From an uncultured Eubacteriales bacterium (GTDB lineage: Bacteria > Bacillota > Clostridia > Christensenellales > Aristaeellaceae), in the NCBI GenBank assembly GCA_900315585.1, contig OMZP01000020.1:18465-82464 (forward strand): a DNA stretch of 64,000 bases, written 5' to 3'. Positions 7,455 to 15,892 of the stretch are shown here, piece by piece. Position 1 is the stretch's first letter. Each line of letters begins with the position of its first letter. A model generated the notes under the pieces. That model was not told the DNA's origin, ran no database searches, and saw nothing but the letters and a program-made list of their open reading frames with translations. The position numbers and the translations under genes are program-made.

Positions 7455-9632
7455 ATGAAGCGATTCAGAAAAATGGTGATCGGCGGCATCCAGAGCAAGG
7501 TGTTCAACCTGATCCTGGTCACGGTGATCCTGCTCACTGCCGCCTACATCGCCGTCACCGCCCACCACAGCCACATGCTCTCCAAGCTGGCCGCCGAATC
7601 CGGCCAGGAGCAGCAGGCGTCCATCGCCCAGATCACCACCTCCGTGATGGACCGGGTGGTGACCGAGAACCTGGCCCGGGCCAACCGCTCGGAGGCCCGC
7701 ATGGCCGACGAGCTGTTCGAGGCCGCAGCCAACCGGGTGACCTTCCTGGCGGACTGCGCCACGAAGCTGCTGGCCCATCCCGAGGACTACGAGCCCCGCC
7801 CCTACGCGGGCCCGGACGCGAAGGACGACGGCACCTGGACGGCGAAGGTGATCTACGCCGAGGGCGTGCCTCCCAAGGACCCGGCCATCCGGCGGAAGAT
7901 GGGCCTGCTGGCGAACCTGTTCGATACGATGATCGCCCTCTGCCCGGCCTACGGTGCGTCCACCGTGTACATCGCCCTGCCGGAAGGGGCGCACCTGTCG
8001 GTGAGCCAGGATTCCTCCAGCTGGTTTGTGGACGGCGAGATCCGCCGCTACGACCCGCGCCAGCGGGGCTGGTACCAGAAGGCCGCGGAGGCGGGAGAAC
8101 TGATCTTCACCGACGGCGAATGGGACGCCAACACCGGCGAATACTGCGTGGAGTGCGCCGCGCCCGTCTACGGGCCGGACGGCACGCTGCAGGCGGTGGT
8201 GGGCACGGACCTGTACCTGGACGAGATGCAGGCGGTGATGGGCGAGTCCTCGGTGGAGGGCGAGGCCACGCTGCTGATCAACCAGGAGGGACGGGCGGTG
8301 CTGCCCATGCAGGCGGAGGCCTTTCCCATGGCCGGGGCCGACCGGACGGCGGACCTGCGCGCCTCCGAAAACGCCTTCCTCGCGGGACTTGTCGGGTACG
8401 CCCTCTCGGGCAGCGGCACCGGCGTGACCCTGGGGGAGCTGGAGGGCGGCGCGTATTACGTCACCGCCACACCCATCGAGACCACGGGCTGGGTACTGAT
8501 CTCGGCCTACAGCCAGGCGGTTTCCAGCCAGCCCACGGACCTGCTGGTGAACAGCTTCTCCACCATCCAGGGCACGGCCGCGGACACCTACCAGAGCCAG
8601 ACGGCCCATTCCCGGAACACGGCGCTGGTGCTGCTGATCGCGGTGACGCTGTTGACCCTGGGCGGGGCGCTGGTGCTGGGCAAGCGGATCGTGAAGCCCC
8701 TGAACACCATCACCCGCCGCATCGGCGAGCTGAGCGAGGGCAACCTGGAATTCAGGATGGAGGACGCCTACCGCACCGGCGACGAGGTGGAGGAGCTGGC
8801 GGAATCCTTCGCGGCCATCTCCCACAAGACCGTGGTGTACATGGACAAGGTGGTGAAGGTGACGGCGGAAAAGGAGCGCATCGGCACGGAGCTGTCCCTG
8901 GCCAAGGACATCCAGGCGGCCATGCTGCCCCACATCTTCCCGGCCTTCCCGGACCGGCCGGACTTTGACATCTACGCCACCATGGCCCCGGCCAGGGAGG
9001 TGGGCGGCGACTTCTACGACTACTTCCTCATCGACGAGGACCACCTGTGCATGGTGATCGCGGACGTGGCCGGCAAGGGCGTCCCGGCGGCGCTGTTCAT
9101 GATGGCGTCGAAGATCATGCTGCAGAGCGCGGCCATGCTGGGCCACTCCCCGGCGAAGATCCTGGAGCAGGCCAACGCCGCCATCTGCGCCAGCAACGAG
9201 GCGGAGATGTTCCTCACGGTGTGGCTGGGCATCCTGGAGCTGTCCACCGGAAGGATGGTGGCCGCCAACGCGGGCCACGAATACCCGGCGATCAAGCGCC
9301 CGGGCGGCGATTTCGAACTCTACAAGGACAAGCATGATTTCGTCATCGGCGGCATGGAGGGCTTGCCCTATCGGGAGTATGAGCTTACGCTGGAGCCCGG
9401 CACGAAGCTGTTCGTGTACACCGACGGCGTGCTGGAGGCCACCGACCCGGAGAACCAGCTGTTTGGCAGCGGGCGCCTGATCGAGGCGCTGAACGCCGCG
9501 GCGGGGGACACGCCGGTGGAGCTCCTGAAGAGCGTTCGACGCGCCGTGGACGGCTTCGTCCGGGACGCGGAACAATTTGATGATCTGACCATGCTCTGCA
9601 TGGAATACAAGGGGGTGAAGCGCGATGACTGA
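7455..9632 (+). CDS. Membrane sensor PP2C phosphatase (dCache-HAMP-RsbU/SpoIIE type)
   Basis: A 725-residue signalling protein. A membrane segment near residues 15-37 (VFNLILVTVILLTAAYIAVTA), an extracellular sensor region of about 350 residues resembling double-Cache (with RYDPRQRGWYQKA), and a second membrane segment near 390-412 are followed by a HAMP linker (KRIVKPLNTITRRIGELSEG). The PP2C domain fills the last 250 residues, with metal-binding motifs APAREVGGDFYDYF, ADVAGKGVPAALFM and ANAGHEYP. It should dephosphorylate an STAS anti-anti-sigma factor in response to an outside ligand. The next genes encode the kinase and the STAS substrate. The ribosome binding site is weak. Confidence 0.9.
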   Translation: MKRFRKMVIGGIQSKVFNLILVTVILLTAAYIAVTAHHSHMLSKLAAESGQEQQASIAQITTSVMDRVVTENLARANRSEARMADELFEAAANRVTFLADCATKLLAHPEDYEPRPYAGPDAKDDGTWTAKVIYAEGVPPKDPAIRRKMGLLANLFDTMIALCPAYGASTVYIALPEGAHLSVSQDSSSWFVDGEIRRYDPRQRGWYQKAAEAGELIFTDGEWDANTGEYCVECAAPVYGPDGTLQAVVGTDLYLDEMQAVMGESSVEGEATLLINQEGRAVLPMQAEAFPMAGADRTADLRASENAFLAGLVGYALSGSGTGVTLGELEGGAYYVTATPIETTGWVLISAYSQAVSSQPTDLLVNSFSTIQGTAADTYQSQTAHSRNTALVLLIAVTLLTLGGALVLGKRIVKPLNTITRRIGELSEGNLEFRMEDAYRTGDEVEELAESFAAISHKTVVYMDKVVKVTAEKERIGTELSLAKDIQAAMLPHIFPAFPDRPDFDIYATMAPAREVGGDFYDYFLIDEDHLCMVIADVAGKGVPAALFMMASKIMLQSAAMLGHSPAKILEQANAAICASNEAEMFLTVWLGILELSTGRMVAANAGHEYPAIKRPGGDFELYKDKHDFVIGGMEGLPYREYELTLEPGTKLFVYTDGVLEATDPENQLFGSGRLIEALNAAAGDTPVELLKSVRRAVDGFVRDAEQFDDLTMLCMEYKGVKRDD

Positions 9633-10032
9633 GTTGACTCTAAAGGCGGTGATTGAAAACATTCCTGCGGCCACGGCCTTCATCGACGAGCAGCTGGAGG
9701 CTCTGGACTGCGCCATGCGCGCCCAGATGCAGATCGACGTGGCCATCGACGAGTTATTTTGCAACATCGCCCGCTATGCCTATGACGGCGGCGACGGCGA
9801 GGCGACGGTGAAGTTTGACTTCGACCCGTCCGACCGCACGGCGATGATCACCTTCGAGGACAGCGGGAAACCCTTTGACCCGCTTCAAAAGGCCGATCCG
9901 GACGTGACGCTCGCCGCGGAAGATCGGGCGATTGGAGGCCTGGGCATCTTCCTGGTCAAGAAGACCATGGACGATATGAAGTACCGGTATGAGAACGGCA
10001 AGAACGTTCTGACCCTATACAAACACATTTGA
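9625..10032 (+). CDS. Anti-sigma-factor serine kinase, RsbW/SpoIIAB-like
   Basis: A 135-residue GHKL ATPase. It shows the N-box (DVAIDELFCNIARYAY), the G1 box (FEDSGKPFDP) and the G2 box (GGLGIFLVKKTMDD). Such proteins phosphorylate an STAS protein and bind either it or a sigma factor or other target. The start overlaps the end of the PP2C gene by 8 bases, which implies translational coupling. No sigma factor gene is nearby, so the target may be encoded elsewhere or may not be a sigma factor. Confidence 0.88.
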   Translation: MTELTLKAVIENIPAATAFIDEQLEALDCAMRAQMQIDVAIDELFCNIARYAYDGGDGEATVKFDFDPSDRTAMITFEDSGKPFDPLQKADPDVTLAAEDRAIGGLGIFLVKKTMDDMKYRYENGKNVLTLYKHI

Positions 10033-10048
10033 CAAGGAGGACATAATC

Positions 10049-10345
10049 ATGACCATCAACAAGACTATGAACGGCAACGCTCTGACCATCGCCCTGGAGG
10101 GCCGCCTGGACACCACCACCGCTCCCGAGCTGGAGCAGGCCCTGAAGGAGAGCCTGGACAGCGCCCAGGAGCTCATCATGGACTTCTCCAAGCTGGACTA
10201 CATTTCTTCCGCAGGCCTGCGCGTGCTGCTGAGCGCCCACAAGACCATGCGCACCAAGGGCGGCATGAAGGTGGTCAACGTGAACGAGATCGTCAAGGAA
10301 GTCTTTGACGTGACCGGCTTCGCGGACATCCTGGACATCGAATAA
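10049..10345 (+). CDS. STAS anti-anti-sigma factor, RsbV/SpoIIAA-like
   Basis: A 98-residue STAS domain protein. The motif LDYISSAGLRVLLSAHKTM contains the expected phospho-acceptor, most likely Ser54. It should be phosphorylated by the GHKL kinase encoded just upstream and dephosphorylated by the PP2C protein, forming a partner switch. It has a strong AAGGAGGA ribosome binding site and follows the kinase gene by 16 bases. Confidence 0.9.
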   Translation: MTINKTMNGNALTIALEGRLDTTTAPELEQALKESLDSAQELIMDFSKLDYISSAGLRVLLSAHKTMRTKGGMKVVNVNEIVKEVFDVTGFADILDIE

Positions 10346-10367
10346 CGCCCGGGAGGACCATGCGATC

Positions 10368-10985
10368 ATGATTGTATCGGATAAATTCATGGTCAACAGC
10401 GATGCCGGGCGCATGGCGGCGGCCCGCTATGCCACGGAGGACTTTGCCTGGCAGATCAAGCTGGACAAGCGGGACGCGCTGCGGCTGGACCTGCTGGTGG
10501 AGGAGACCCTGGGCATGGTGAAGAACATGCTGGAGGACTTCTACGGCCAGCTCTGGTTCACCGCCGACGGCAAGGCCTGCGAGATCCACTTCGAGGCGAC
10601 CTCGGACATGGACGTGGAGAAGCGGCAGGAGCTGCTGTCCGTTTCCAGCACGGGCAAGAACGTCGCGCACAGGGGCTTCATGGCGAAGCTGGGCGAGGTG
10701 ATCTCCGGCGCGCTGCACGGCTTCGGCCGGACGATGGATGCCTACGGCCAGGAGACCGTGAAGTACGGCATCGTCCATTCGCCCAGTCCCATGATGGGCA
10801 ACGCTGACATGATGACCGTCTGGACGCTGCAAACCTATCGGGACGGCCTGGGCCAGGCGAGCGACGACGACGCGGAAGCGGCGCTGGACGAGCTGGAAAA
10901 GTCCATCGTGGCGAAGCTGGCCGACGACATCCTCGTGGGCGTGAAGGGCGACCGGATCAACCTGGTGATCAAGAAGCAGTTTTGA
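10368..10985 (+). CDS. Uncharacterised protein of the partner-switch operon
   Basis: A 205-residue soluble protein with no signal or membrane segment, 22 bases after the STAS gene. I do not recognise it from a named family. The stretch LRLDLLVEETLGMVKNMLED and the ending DDILVGVKGDRINLVIKKQF recall the N-box helix and last strand of GHKL ATPases, but G1/G2 glycine boxes are not evident, so if it is a GHKL relative it has probably lost ATP binding. The middle (VSSTGKNVAHRGFMAKLGEV) is unlike those proteins. Its position suggests it is the output or an extra regulator of the switch; this is inference. Confidence 0.6.
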   Translation: MIVSDKFMVNSDAGRMAAARYATEDFAWQIKLDKRDALRLDLLVEETLGMVKNMLEDFYGQLWFTADGKACEIHFEATSDMDVEKRQELLSVSSTGKNVAHRGFMAKLGEVISGALHGFGRTMDAYGQETVKYGIVHSPSPMMGNADMMTVWTLQTYRDGLGQASDDDAEAALDELEKSIVAKLADDILVGVKGDRINLVIKKQF

Positions 10986-11005
10986 CAATGATATAATGCG
11001 ACATG

Positions 11006-11035
11006 AAATCGGATGGACGCGCGTCCATCCGATTT
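11006..11035 (+). terminator. Perfect 30-bp palindrome ending the partner-switch operon
   Basis: The two 15-base halves, centred on GACGCGCGTC, are exact reverse complements and form a strong hairpin 20 bases after the stop codon. Only a short TTTCTC follows, so termination is plausible but the T-tract is poor. Confidence 0.55.
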
Positions 11036-11056
11036 CTCAAGGAAGCTTGCCCAAAC

Positions 11057-11085
11057 TTGACATTCGCGGCGTTTTGGGCTAGACT
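11057..11085 (+). promoter_or_regulatory. Promoter of the AMP-ligase/ACP operon
   Basis: TTGACA at 11057-11062 and TAGACT at 11080-11085 with a 17-bp spacer, 58 bases before the start codon at 11144. Confidence 0.65.
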
Positions 11086-11143
11086 ACCGTAGGAGATTAC
11101 CGCAAGAGATTTCCCGCGCCTGAAGGCGGGAGAGGAGGACCCC

Positions 11144-12763
11144 ATGTCAGGTTACAGCCGACCCTATCCCCTCTACGAGCTGCCTCACTGCGACGACCTG
11201 CTGCACATGATCCGCCAGCAGGTCCAAGAGGACGCGAACCGCGTGGCCTTCCGCTTCCGCAGGGGCAAGCAGCTGGACCAGCGCACCATCGGCGAGTTTT
11301 CCAGCGACATCGACGCCCTGGGCACCTGGCTCATGGCCCGCGGCCTCGCCGGGAAGCACATCGCCCTCGTCGCCCCCAACGCCTATCCCTGGCTGGTGGC
11401 GTACTTTGCCGTGCTGGGCAGCGGGAGCGTGATCGTGCCCATCGACAAGGACCTGCCCGCCGAGGAGCTGGGGCGGCTGCTTTCGCACAGCGAGAGCGTC
11501 TGCGCCTTCGCGGCGGACAAGCTGGCGGCGACCGTGGCCGCGGCGAAGCCCGGCATCGAGGTGCACAGCTTTTCGGAGCTGGACGGGCTGATGGCGGAGG
11601 GCCGCGCCCGGATTGCGGCGGGGGACCGCGCCTTCATCGACCATCCCCAGGACGTGAACCGGCTGGCCACCATCGTCTACACCTCCGGCACCACCGGCGG
11701 CAGCAAGGGCGTCATGCTCACCCAGGCGAACATGCTGGCGGACATCAACCAGGGCTGCCGCTACTTCGACCCGGAGGGGCCCAGCCTGTCGGTGCTGCCC
11801 TGGCACCACATGTTCGGCCTGGTGGTGGCGCTGATGATGCTGGTGAACTGGCGCAGCACCGTGTTCATCAACACGGGCCTGAAGTACCTGCTGCCGGACT
11901 TCCAGGAGTCGAAGCCCGTCACCACGATGATGGTGCCGCTGCACATCCAGACCTTCCACAAGATGGTGATGGAGACGGCCCGGAAGGAGGGCAAGCTGAA
12001 GAAGCTGCGCTTCGCCATGAAGCTGAGCCTGCTGCTCTACAAGCTGGGCATCGACGTGCGGGCGAAGCTGCTCAAGGACGTGCGCAAGCCCTTCGGCGGG
12101 GAATTGAAGTACATCCTGGTGGGCGGCGCGGCGCTGGATCCCTTCTACGAGAAGGAGTTCCGGGCCTGGGGCATCGACCTGATCGTGGCCTACGGGGCCA
12201 CGGAGTGCTCCCCGGGCATCGCCTGCAACCGCAACCACTACCACCGGGACGGCTCGGTGGGCCTGATGGTGCTGGACTGCGAGGCGCGCATCGCCGACGA
12301 CGGCGAGGTGCTGATCCGCGGGCCCATCGTCATGCAGGGCTACTGGCACGACGAGGAAGCCACGAAGGCGGCCCTCAAGGACGGCTGGTACTGCTCTGGC
12401 GACCTGGGCCATGTGGACGCGGACGGGTTCGTGTACCTGACCGGGCGCAAGAAGAACCTGATCATCCTCAGCGACGGCGAGAACGTGTCGCCGGAGGCGC
12501 TGGAGGCGAAGATCGGGCTCATCGAGGGCGTGTCCGAGGTGCTGGTGTACCAGGAGGGCGACGAGATCGCCGCCGAGATCTTCCCGGACGAGCGGCGGAT
12601 GGGGGACCAGGCCCACTTCGACGCACAGATCGCCAAATTCAACGAGAGCCTGCCGCCTGCCCAGCGCATCCGCCGGGTGGTGCTGCGGGAGAAGGAGTTC
12701 CCGAAGAATACGTCACGGAAAATACTGCGCCACGAGGCGAGAAAGGAAAGCAAAAATGCTTGA
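11144..12763 (+). CDS. AMP-forming acyl-CoA/acyl-ACP ligase family protein
   Basis: A 539-residue ANL-superfamily adenylating enzyme. It has the P-loop YTSGTTGGSKGVM near residues 177-190, the aspartate motif GWYCSGDLG near 415, GRKKNLIILSDGENVSPEALE, and a C-terminal FPKNTSRKILRH that keeps the catalytic Lys. These place it with long-chain fatty-acid CoA ligases. The next gene, overlapping by 8 bases, is an acyl carrier protein, so it may load an acyl chain onto that carrier rather than CoA. Acyltransferases and a PAP2 protein follow nearby, pointing to envelope-lipid work. The ribosome binding site is GAGGAGG. Confidence 0.85.
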   Translation: MSGYSRPYPLYELPHCDDLLHMIRQQVQEDANRVAFRFRRGKQLDQRTIGEFSSDIDALGTWLMARGLAGKHIALVAPNAYPWLVAYFAVLGSGSVIVPIDKDLPAEELGRLLSHSESVCAFAADKLAATVAAAKPGIEVHSFSELDGLMAEGRARIAAGDRAFIDHPQDVNRLATIVYTSGTTGGSKGVMLTQANMLADINQGCRYFDPEGPSLSVLPWHHMFGLVVALMMLVNWRSTVFINTGLKYLLPDFQESKPVTTMMVPLHIQTFHKMVMETARKEGKLKKLRFAMKLSLLLYKLGIDVRAKLLKDVRKPFGGELKYILVGGAALDPFYEKEFRAWGIDLIVAYGATECSPGIACNRNHYHRDGSVGLMVLDCEARIADDGEVLIRGPIVMQGYWHDEEATKAALKDGWYCSGDLGHVDADGFVYLTGRKKNLIILSDGENVSPEALEAKIGLIEGVSEVLVYQEGDEIAAEIFPDERRMGDQAHFDAQIAKFNESLPPAQRIRRVVLREKEFPKNTSRKILRHEARKESKNA

Positions 12764-12980
12764 GAAGGTCATCGACATACTGGACGGCTACACGGAGGTC
12801 AACCGCGCGGACATCAAGGCGGATTCCCTGCTGGTGGAGGACCTGGGCCTGAATTCGGTCAGCTATTTCTCCATCGTGTTTGACCTGGAGGAGGCCCTGG
12901 GCGTCGAGCTGCCCGAGGACGACACCCCGAAGCTCAGGACCGTGGGCGACCTGGTGGCGTATCTGGAGAAGGCAGTGTGA
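12756..12980 (+). CDS. Acyl carrier protein (atypical GLNSV site)
   Basis: A 74-residue four-helix carrier. The phosphopantetheine attachment region reads EDLGLNSVSYFS, so the usual Asp before the modified Ser is Asn33 and the Ser is Ser34. The acidic helix II (IVFDLEEALGVELPEDD) is typical. Overlap by 8 bases with the ligase gene implies coupled expression and a dedicated ligase-carrier pair, separate from the fatty-acid-synthesis ACP. Whether it is modified by the usual transferase needs experiment because of the Asn. Confidence 0.85.
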   Translation: MLEKVIDILDGYTEVNRADIKADSLLVEDLGLNSVSYFSIVFDLEEALGVELPEDDTPKLRTVGDLVAYLEKAV

Positions 12981-12986
12981 CGGGAG

Positions 12987-13018
12987 GGGCTGTCTCAAAA
13001 TTCGATTTGAGACAGCCC
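12987..13018. repeat. GGGCTGTCTCAAA hairpin (family D)
   Basis: Thirteen-base arms 12987-12999 and 13006-13018 are exact reverse complements around a 6-base loop, 6 bases after the ACP stop codon. The same arm sequence occurs near 40.07 kb and at both ends of 53984-54111. It may serve as a terminator here. Confidence 0.8.
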
Positions 13019-13106
13019 TATCTCTTTGGCTATTCACTGAAACTGGAGGGATGGAATGAATGGGTCCTCGATTTGTCTCCTTCAATACAACTTGGTAACA
13101 ATATGT

Positions 13107-13178
13107 ACAGATCCTTCGCTTTGCTCAGGATGACAGGAAATCAAATCGTTGTCATCCTGAGCAAAGCGAAGGATCTGT
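13107..13178. repeat. Family A paired hairpin repeat in a convergent junction
   Basis: Both arms are present: GATCCTTCGCTTTGCTCAGG on the left and its complement on the right, 20-odd bases apart. It separates the convergent ACP (+) and PlsC-like (-) genes and could act as a two-way terminator. Confidence 0.85.
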
Positions 13179-13244
13179 GCGTCGTGTTTCGAGAACTCAT
13201 GTTGCTGATCCCTTAACATTCTGTCAAGAACCTATTTCTATTCT

Positions 13245-13877
13245 CTACTGCGTCACCATCCCGCGGAGCTTGAAGAACGTCTCGCGGATGGCGTCGCACA
13301 TGATGTCGGCCTTCTGGTCGGTGTAGGGGCCGGGCGGGTAGTCCGCCACCCGCATGGGTGCGCCGATCACGGCTCGGTTGCGACGGAACAGCCGGGGCTT
13401 TCCGTGGATGTACACCGGCACCATGTCCACCTTCTGGCGCGTGGCCAGCAGCGCCACGCCCTTCTCCACCTTCTCCATCAGCTTTTCCAGCTTGCGGGTG
13501 CCCTCCGGGAACACGCACAGCACGTTCCCCTCCTTGAGCACGTTCATGCAGGCCCGCATGGCGTTGATGTCGGAATCGCTGCGGGAGATGGGGATCATGT
13601 GCAGCTTGTCCTCGAGCAGCCACTTCGTGAACCGGCCGCGGATCAGCTCCCGCTTGCCCAGGAACCGCAGCTCATAGGGGCACAGCCAGGCCAGCACCAG
13701 CGCGTCGAGGTTGCTGTTGTGGTTGGCGATCAGCAGGTAGGGGGCGCGGGGATTCCGCAGGCCTTCCCGGTTCTCCACCTTGAAGGGGAAGAACACGCGA
13801 AACAGCACGCTGGCCAGGGGCCGGAGCGCCGAATAAAACCCCGTGCGGGGATAGGTTGGATTGTCTCTTTCGGCCAT
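13245..13877 (-). CDS. PlsC-type 1-acylglycerol-3-phosphate acyltransferase
   Basis: A 210-residue member of the lysophospholipid acyltransferase family, acting at the membrane to make phosphatidic acid. The catalytic HX4D box is in LIANHNSNLDAL and the second box is FPEGTRKLEKL. The start at 13877 is preferred because AGGAGA lies 7 bases upstream; a longer frame to 13928 has no such site. It is transcribed toward the ACP gene, on the opposite strand to the rest of the lipid cluster. Confidence 0.87.
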   Translation of the reverse strand: MAERDNPTYPRTGFYSALRPLASVLFRVFFPFKVENREGLRNPRAPYLLIANHNSNLDALVLAWLCPYELRFLGKRELIRGRFTKWLLEDKLHMIPISRSDSDINAMRACMNVLKEGNVLCVFPEGTRKLEKLMEKVEKGVALLATRQKVDMVPVYIHGKPRLFRRNRAVIGAPMRVADYPPGPYTDQKADIMCDAIRETFFKLRGMVTQ

Positions 13878-14052
13878 GATGGTTCTCCTGTCGATGAAGG
13901 TTAACCTTTGTTTATCATTATAGCACAAATGTCATCATAATGGAAGCGGGTGCGCGAAAAACCCCGCTTTCTTTGCGCAAACGCGGTTGACCGCGGGGGA
14001 GGGAGGCGTTATAATATCGGAAAATGCCGGATGAAGACGGGAGGCGAGGCAC

Positions 14053-14814
14053 ATGGGCAAGGGAATTTCCCATGGGATCTATCGGCTGGCCTGCGCCGTG
14101 GCGGGCCGGATCTGCCCGAAGCCGACCTATCTGGGCGCGGAGAACATCCCGGAGGAGCCCTGCGTGCTGGTGGGCAATCACGCCCATGCGCACGGGCCGG
14201 TGATGGCGGAGCTGTACATGACCTGGGACCGGGCCATCTGGTGCAACGGCGAGATGATGCACACGAAGGAAGTGCCGGACTATACCTACAGGGACTTCTG
14301 GTCCGCCAAGCCCAGGTCCGTCCGGTGGCTCTTCCGCATCCTGTCCTACCTCATCGCCTACCCCTGCGCCTGCGTGTTTTCCAACGCCCACTGCATCGAG
14401 GTCTACCGGGACGCCCGCCTGACCCGCACCTTCCGGGAATCCCTGAAGCGGCTGGAGGAGGGCGCGCGGGTGGTGATTTTCCCGGAGTGCTACACCCCCC
14501 ACAACAACATCGTCTACCTGTTCCAGGAGCATTTCATCGCCCTGGGCACCATGTACCAGCGCAGGACGGGGAAGCCCCTGGCCTTCGTGCCGATGTACAC
14601 CTCCCCGACGCTGCACACGGTTTCCTTCGGCGCGCCCGTCTATTATGACGAGCACGGCGACGCCCAGGCCGAGCGGGAGCGGGTCTGCCGGGAATTGATG
14701 GAGCGCGTCACCCAGCTGGCCGCGGCCCAGCCGCTGCACCGGGTGGTGCCCTATCCCAACATGCCCAGGAGGGACTATCCCATGAGCCTGCCCGTGGAGG
14801 AACGCCAAGCATGA
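14053..14814 (+). CDS. Divergent lysophospholipid-acyltransferase-like protein
   Basis: A 253-residue protein related to PlsC by LVGNHAHAHGPVMAELYM (box I region) and VVIFPECYTPHNN (box III region). The aspartate of the HX4D box is absent (His is followed by AHAHGP), so either the chemistry or the acceptor differs from true PlsC. It overlaps the next gene, a PAP2 protein, by 4 bases (ATGA), so the two are coupled. Substrate unknown. Confidence 0.65.
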   Translation: MGKGISHGIYRLACAVAGRICPKPTYLGAENIPEEPCVLVGNHAHAHGPVMAELYMTWDRAIWCNGEMMHTKEVPDYTYRDFWSAKPRSVRWLFRILSYLIAYPCACVFSNAHCIEVYRDARLTRTFRESLKRLEEGARVVIFPECYTPHNNIVYLFQEHFIALGTMYQRRTGKPLAFVPMYTSPTLHTVSFGAPVYYDEHGDAQAERERVCRELMERVTQLAAAQPLHRVVPYPNMPRRDYPMSLPVEERQA

Positions 14815-15488
14815 AACGCCCCGTCGTCGACTATCGCCAGCTGCGCCCGAACAACCTGACCGAGCCCCGCTTCCGGCATTTGCTGCTGCTGGGCGGGTGG
14901 CTGGGCTACCTGGCGCTGTACTTCGTCACCGAAAAGCTGATCCCCTATGAGAACTGCCACGTGATCCACTGCGCCCTGGACGACGCGATCCCCTTTCAGG
15001 AGGGCTTCGCGGTGTTCTACTGCTACTGGTACGTGCTGCTGGTGGGTTCCCTGGGCTGGTTTCTGCTCTACGACATCAGGAGCTTCAAGCGCCTGCAGTG
15101 CTACATCATGATCACCCAGGCGGTGGCGATGCTGGCCTACATCGTCTATCCCAGCATCCAGCTGCTCCGCCCGGACAGCTTCGAGCGGGACAACCTGCTC
15201 ACCCGGCTGATGGCTTTTATTTACGCCTTCGACACGCCCACCGGCGTCTGCCCGTCGCTGCATGTGGCCTACTCCATGGGCATCGCCTCGGCCTGGTGCC
15301 ACAAGAGGGACGCTGCGCTCTGGTGGAAGGCGCTGGCCGTGGTCTCGGCGGTGCTGATCTCCCTCTCCACCGCCTTCGTCAAGCAGCATTCCGTGGTGGA
15401 CATCGCCATGGCGATCCCCGTGGGCCTGCTGGCGGAATTTCAGGTGTACGGCAGGACGAGGCTCAACAAGTGGATTGAAAAGGAGTAA
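14811..15488 (+). CDS. PAP2-superfamily membrane phosphatase/transferase
   Basis: A 225-residue protein with about six membrane segments. It has the PAP2 motifs CPSLHVAYSMG (the SGH-like box) and KQHSVVDIAMAIP (catalytic His with Asp), while the first KX6RP box is not obvious. This pattern resembles the inositol-phosphotransferase branch of PAP2 as much as lipid phosphatases. It lies between the acyltransferase-like gene and a GtrA gene, which suggests lipid or lipid-linked sugar processing. Confidence 0.8.
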   Translation: MKRPVVDYRQLRPNNLTEPRFRHLLLLGGWLGYLALYFVTEKLIPYENCHVIHCALDDAIPFQEGFAVFYCYWYVLLVGSLGWFLLYDIRSFKRLQCYIMITQAVAMLAYIVYPSIQLLRPDSFERDNLLTRLMAFIYAFDTPTGVCPSLHVAYSMGIASAWCHKRDAALWWKALAVVSAVLISLSTAFVKQHSVVDIAMAIPVGLLAEFQVYGRTRLNKWIEKE

Positions 15489-15492
15489 CCCC

Positions 15493-15891
15493 ATGAAAGA
15501 ATTTGGACGCATGGTGAAGTTCACGCTGTTTTCCATCAGCGCGGGGCTGGTGGAGATCGCCTCCTTCACGCTGTTCAACGAGGTGATGCGCCTGACCTAC
15601 TGGCTGGGCTACCTGCTGGCGCTGGTGCTGTCGGTGCTCTGGAACTTCACGCTGAACCGGCGCTACACCTTTAAGTCCGCGGCGAACGTGCCCGTGGCCA
15701 TGCTGAAGGTGGCCGCCTTCTACGTGGTGTTCACGCCCCTCTCCACGGCCCTGGAGCACTACTACACAGCCACCCTGGGCTGGAACGAGTACGTGGCCAC
15801 GGGGTTGAACATGCTGCTCAACTTCGTGACGGAATTCCTCTACCAGCGGTATTTCGTGTTCGGCAAGACGCTGGACACCCGCAAGAAGTAA
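15493..15891 (+). CDS. GtrA-like membrane protein
   Basis: A 132-residue protein with four membrane segments. FTLFSISAGLVEIASFTLFN and LWNFTLNRRYTFKS match GtrA, whose members help move or bind lipid-linked sugars. The start at 15493 follows AAAGGAG, 8 bases upstream. It is 4 bases after the PAP2 gene, so likely the last enzyme-like gene of the operon. Confidence 0.88.
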   Translation: MKEFGRMVKFTLFSISAGLVEIASFTLFNEVMRLTYWLGYLLALVLSVLWNFTLNRRYTFKSAANVPVAMLKVAAFYVVFTPLSTALEHYYTATLGWNEYVATGLNMLLNFVTEFLYQRYFVFGKTLDTRKK

Positions 15892-15892
15892 C

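Noticed and set aside
5871..9767. Minus-strand open frame of about 1300 codons
   Set aside because: Shadow of the HAD and PP2C genes; His/Val/Ala-rich without recognisable domains or a ribosome site.
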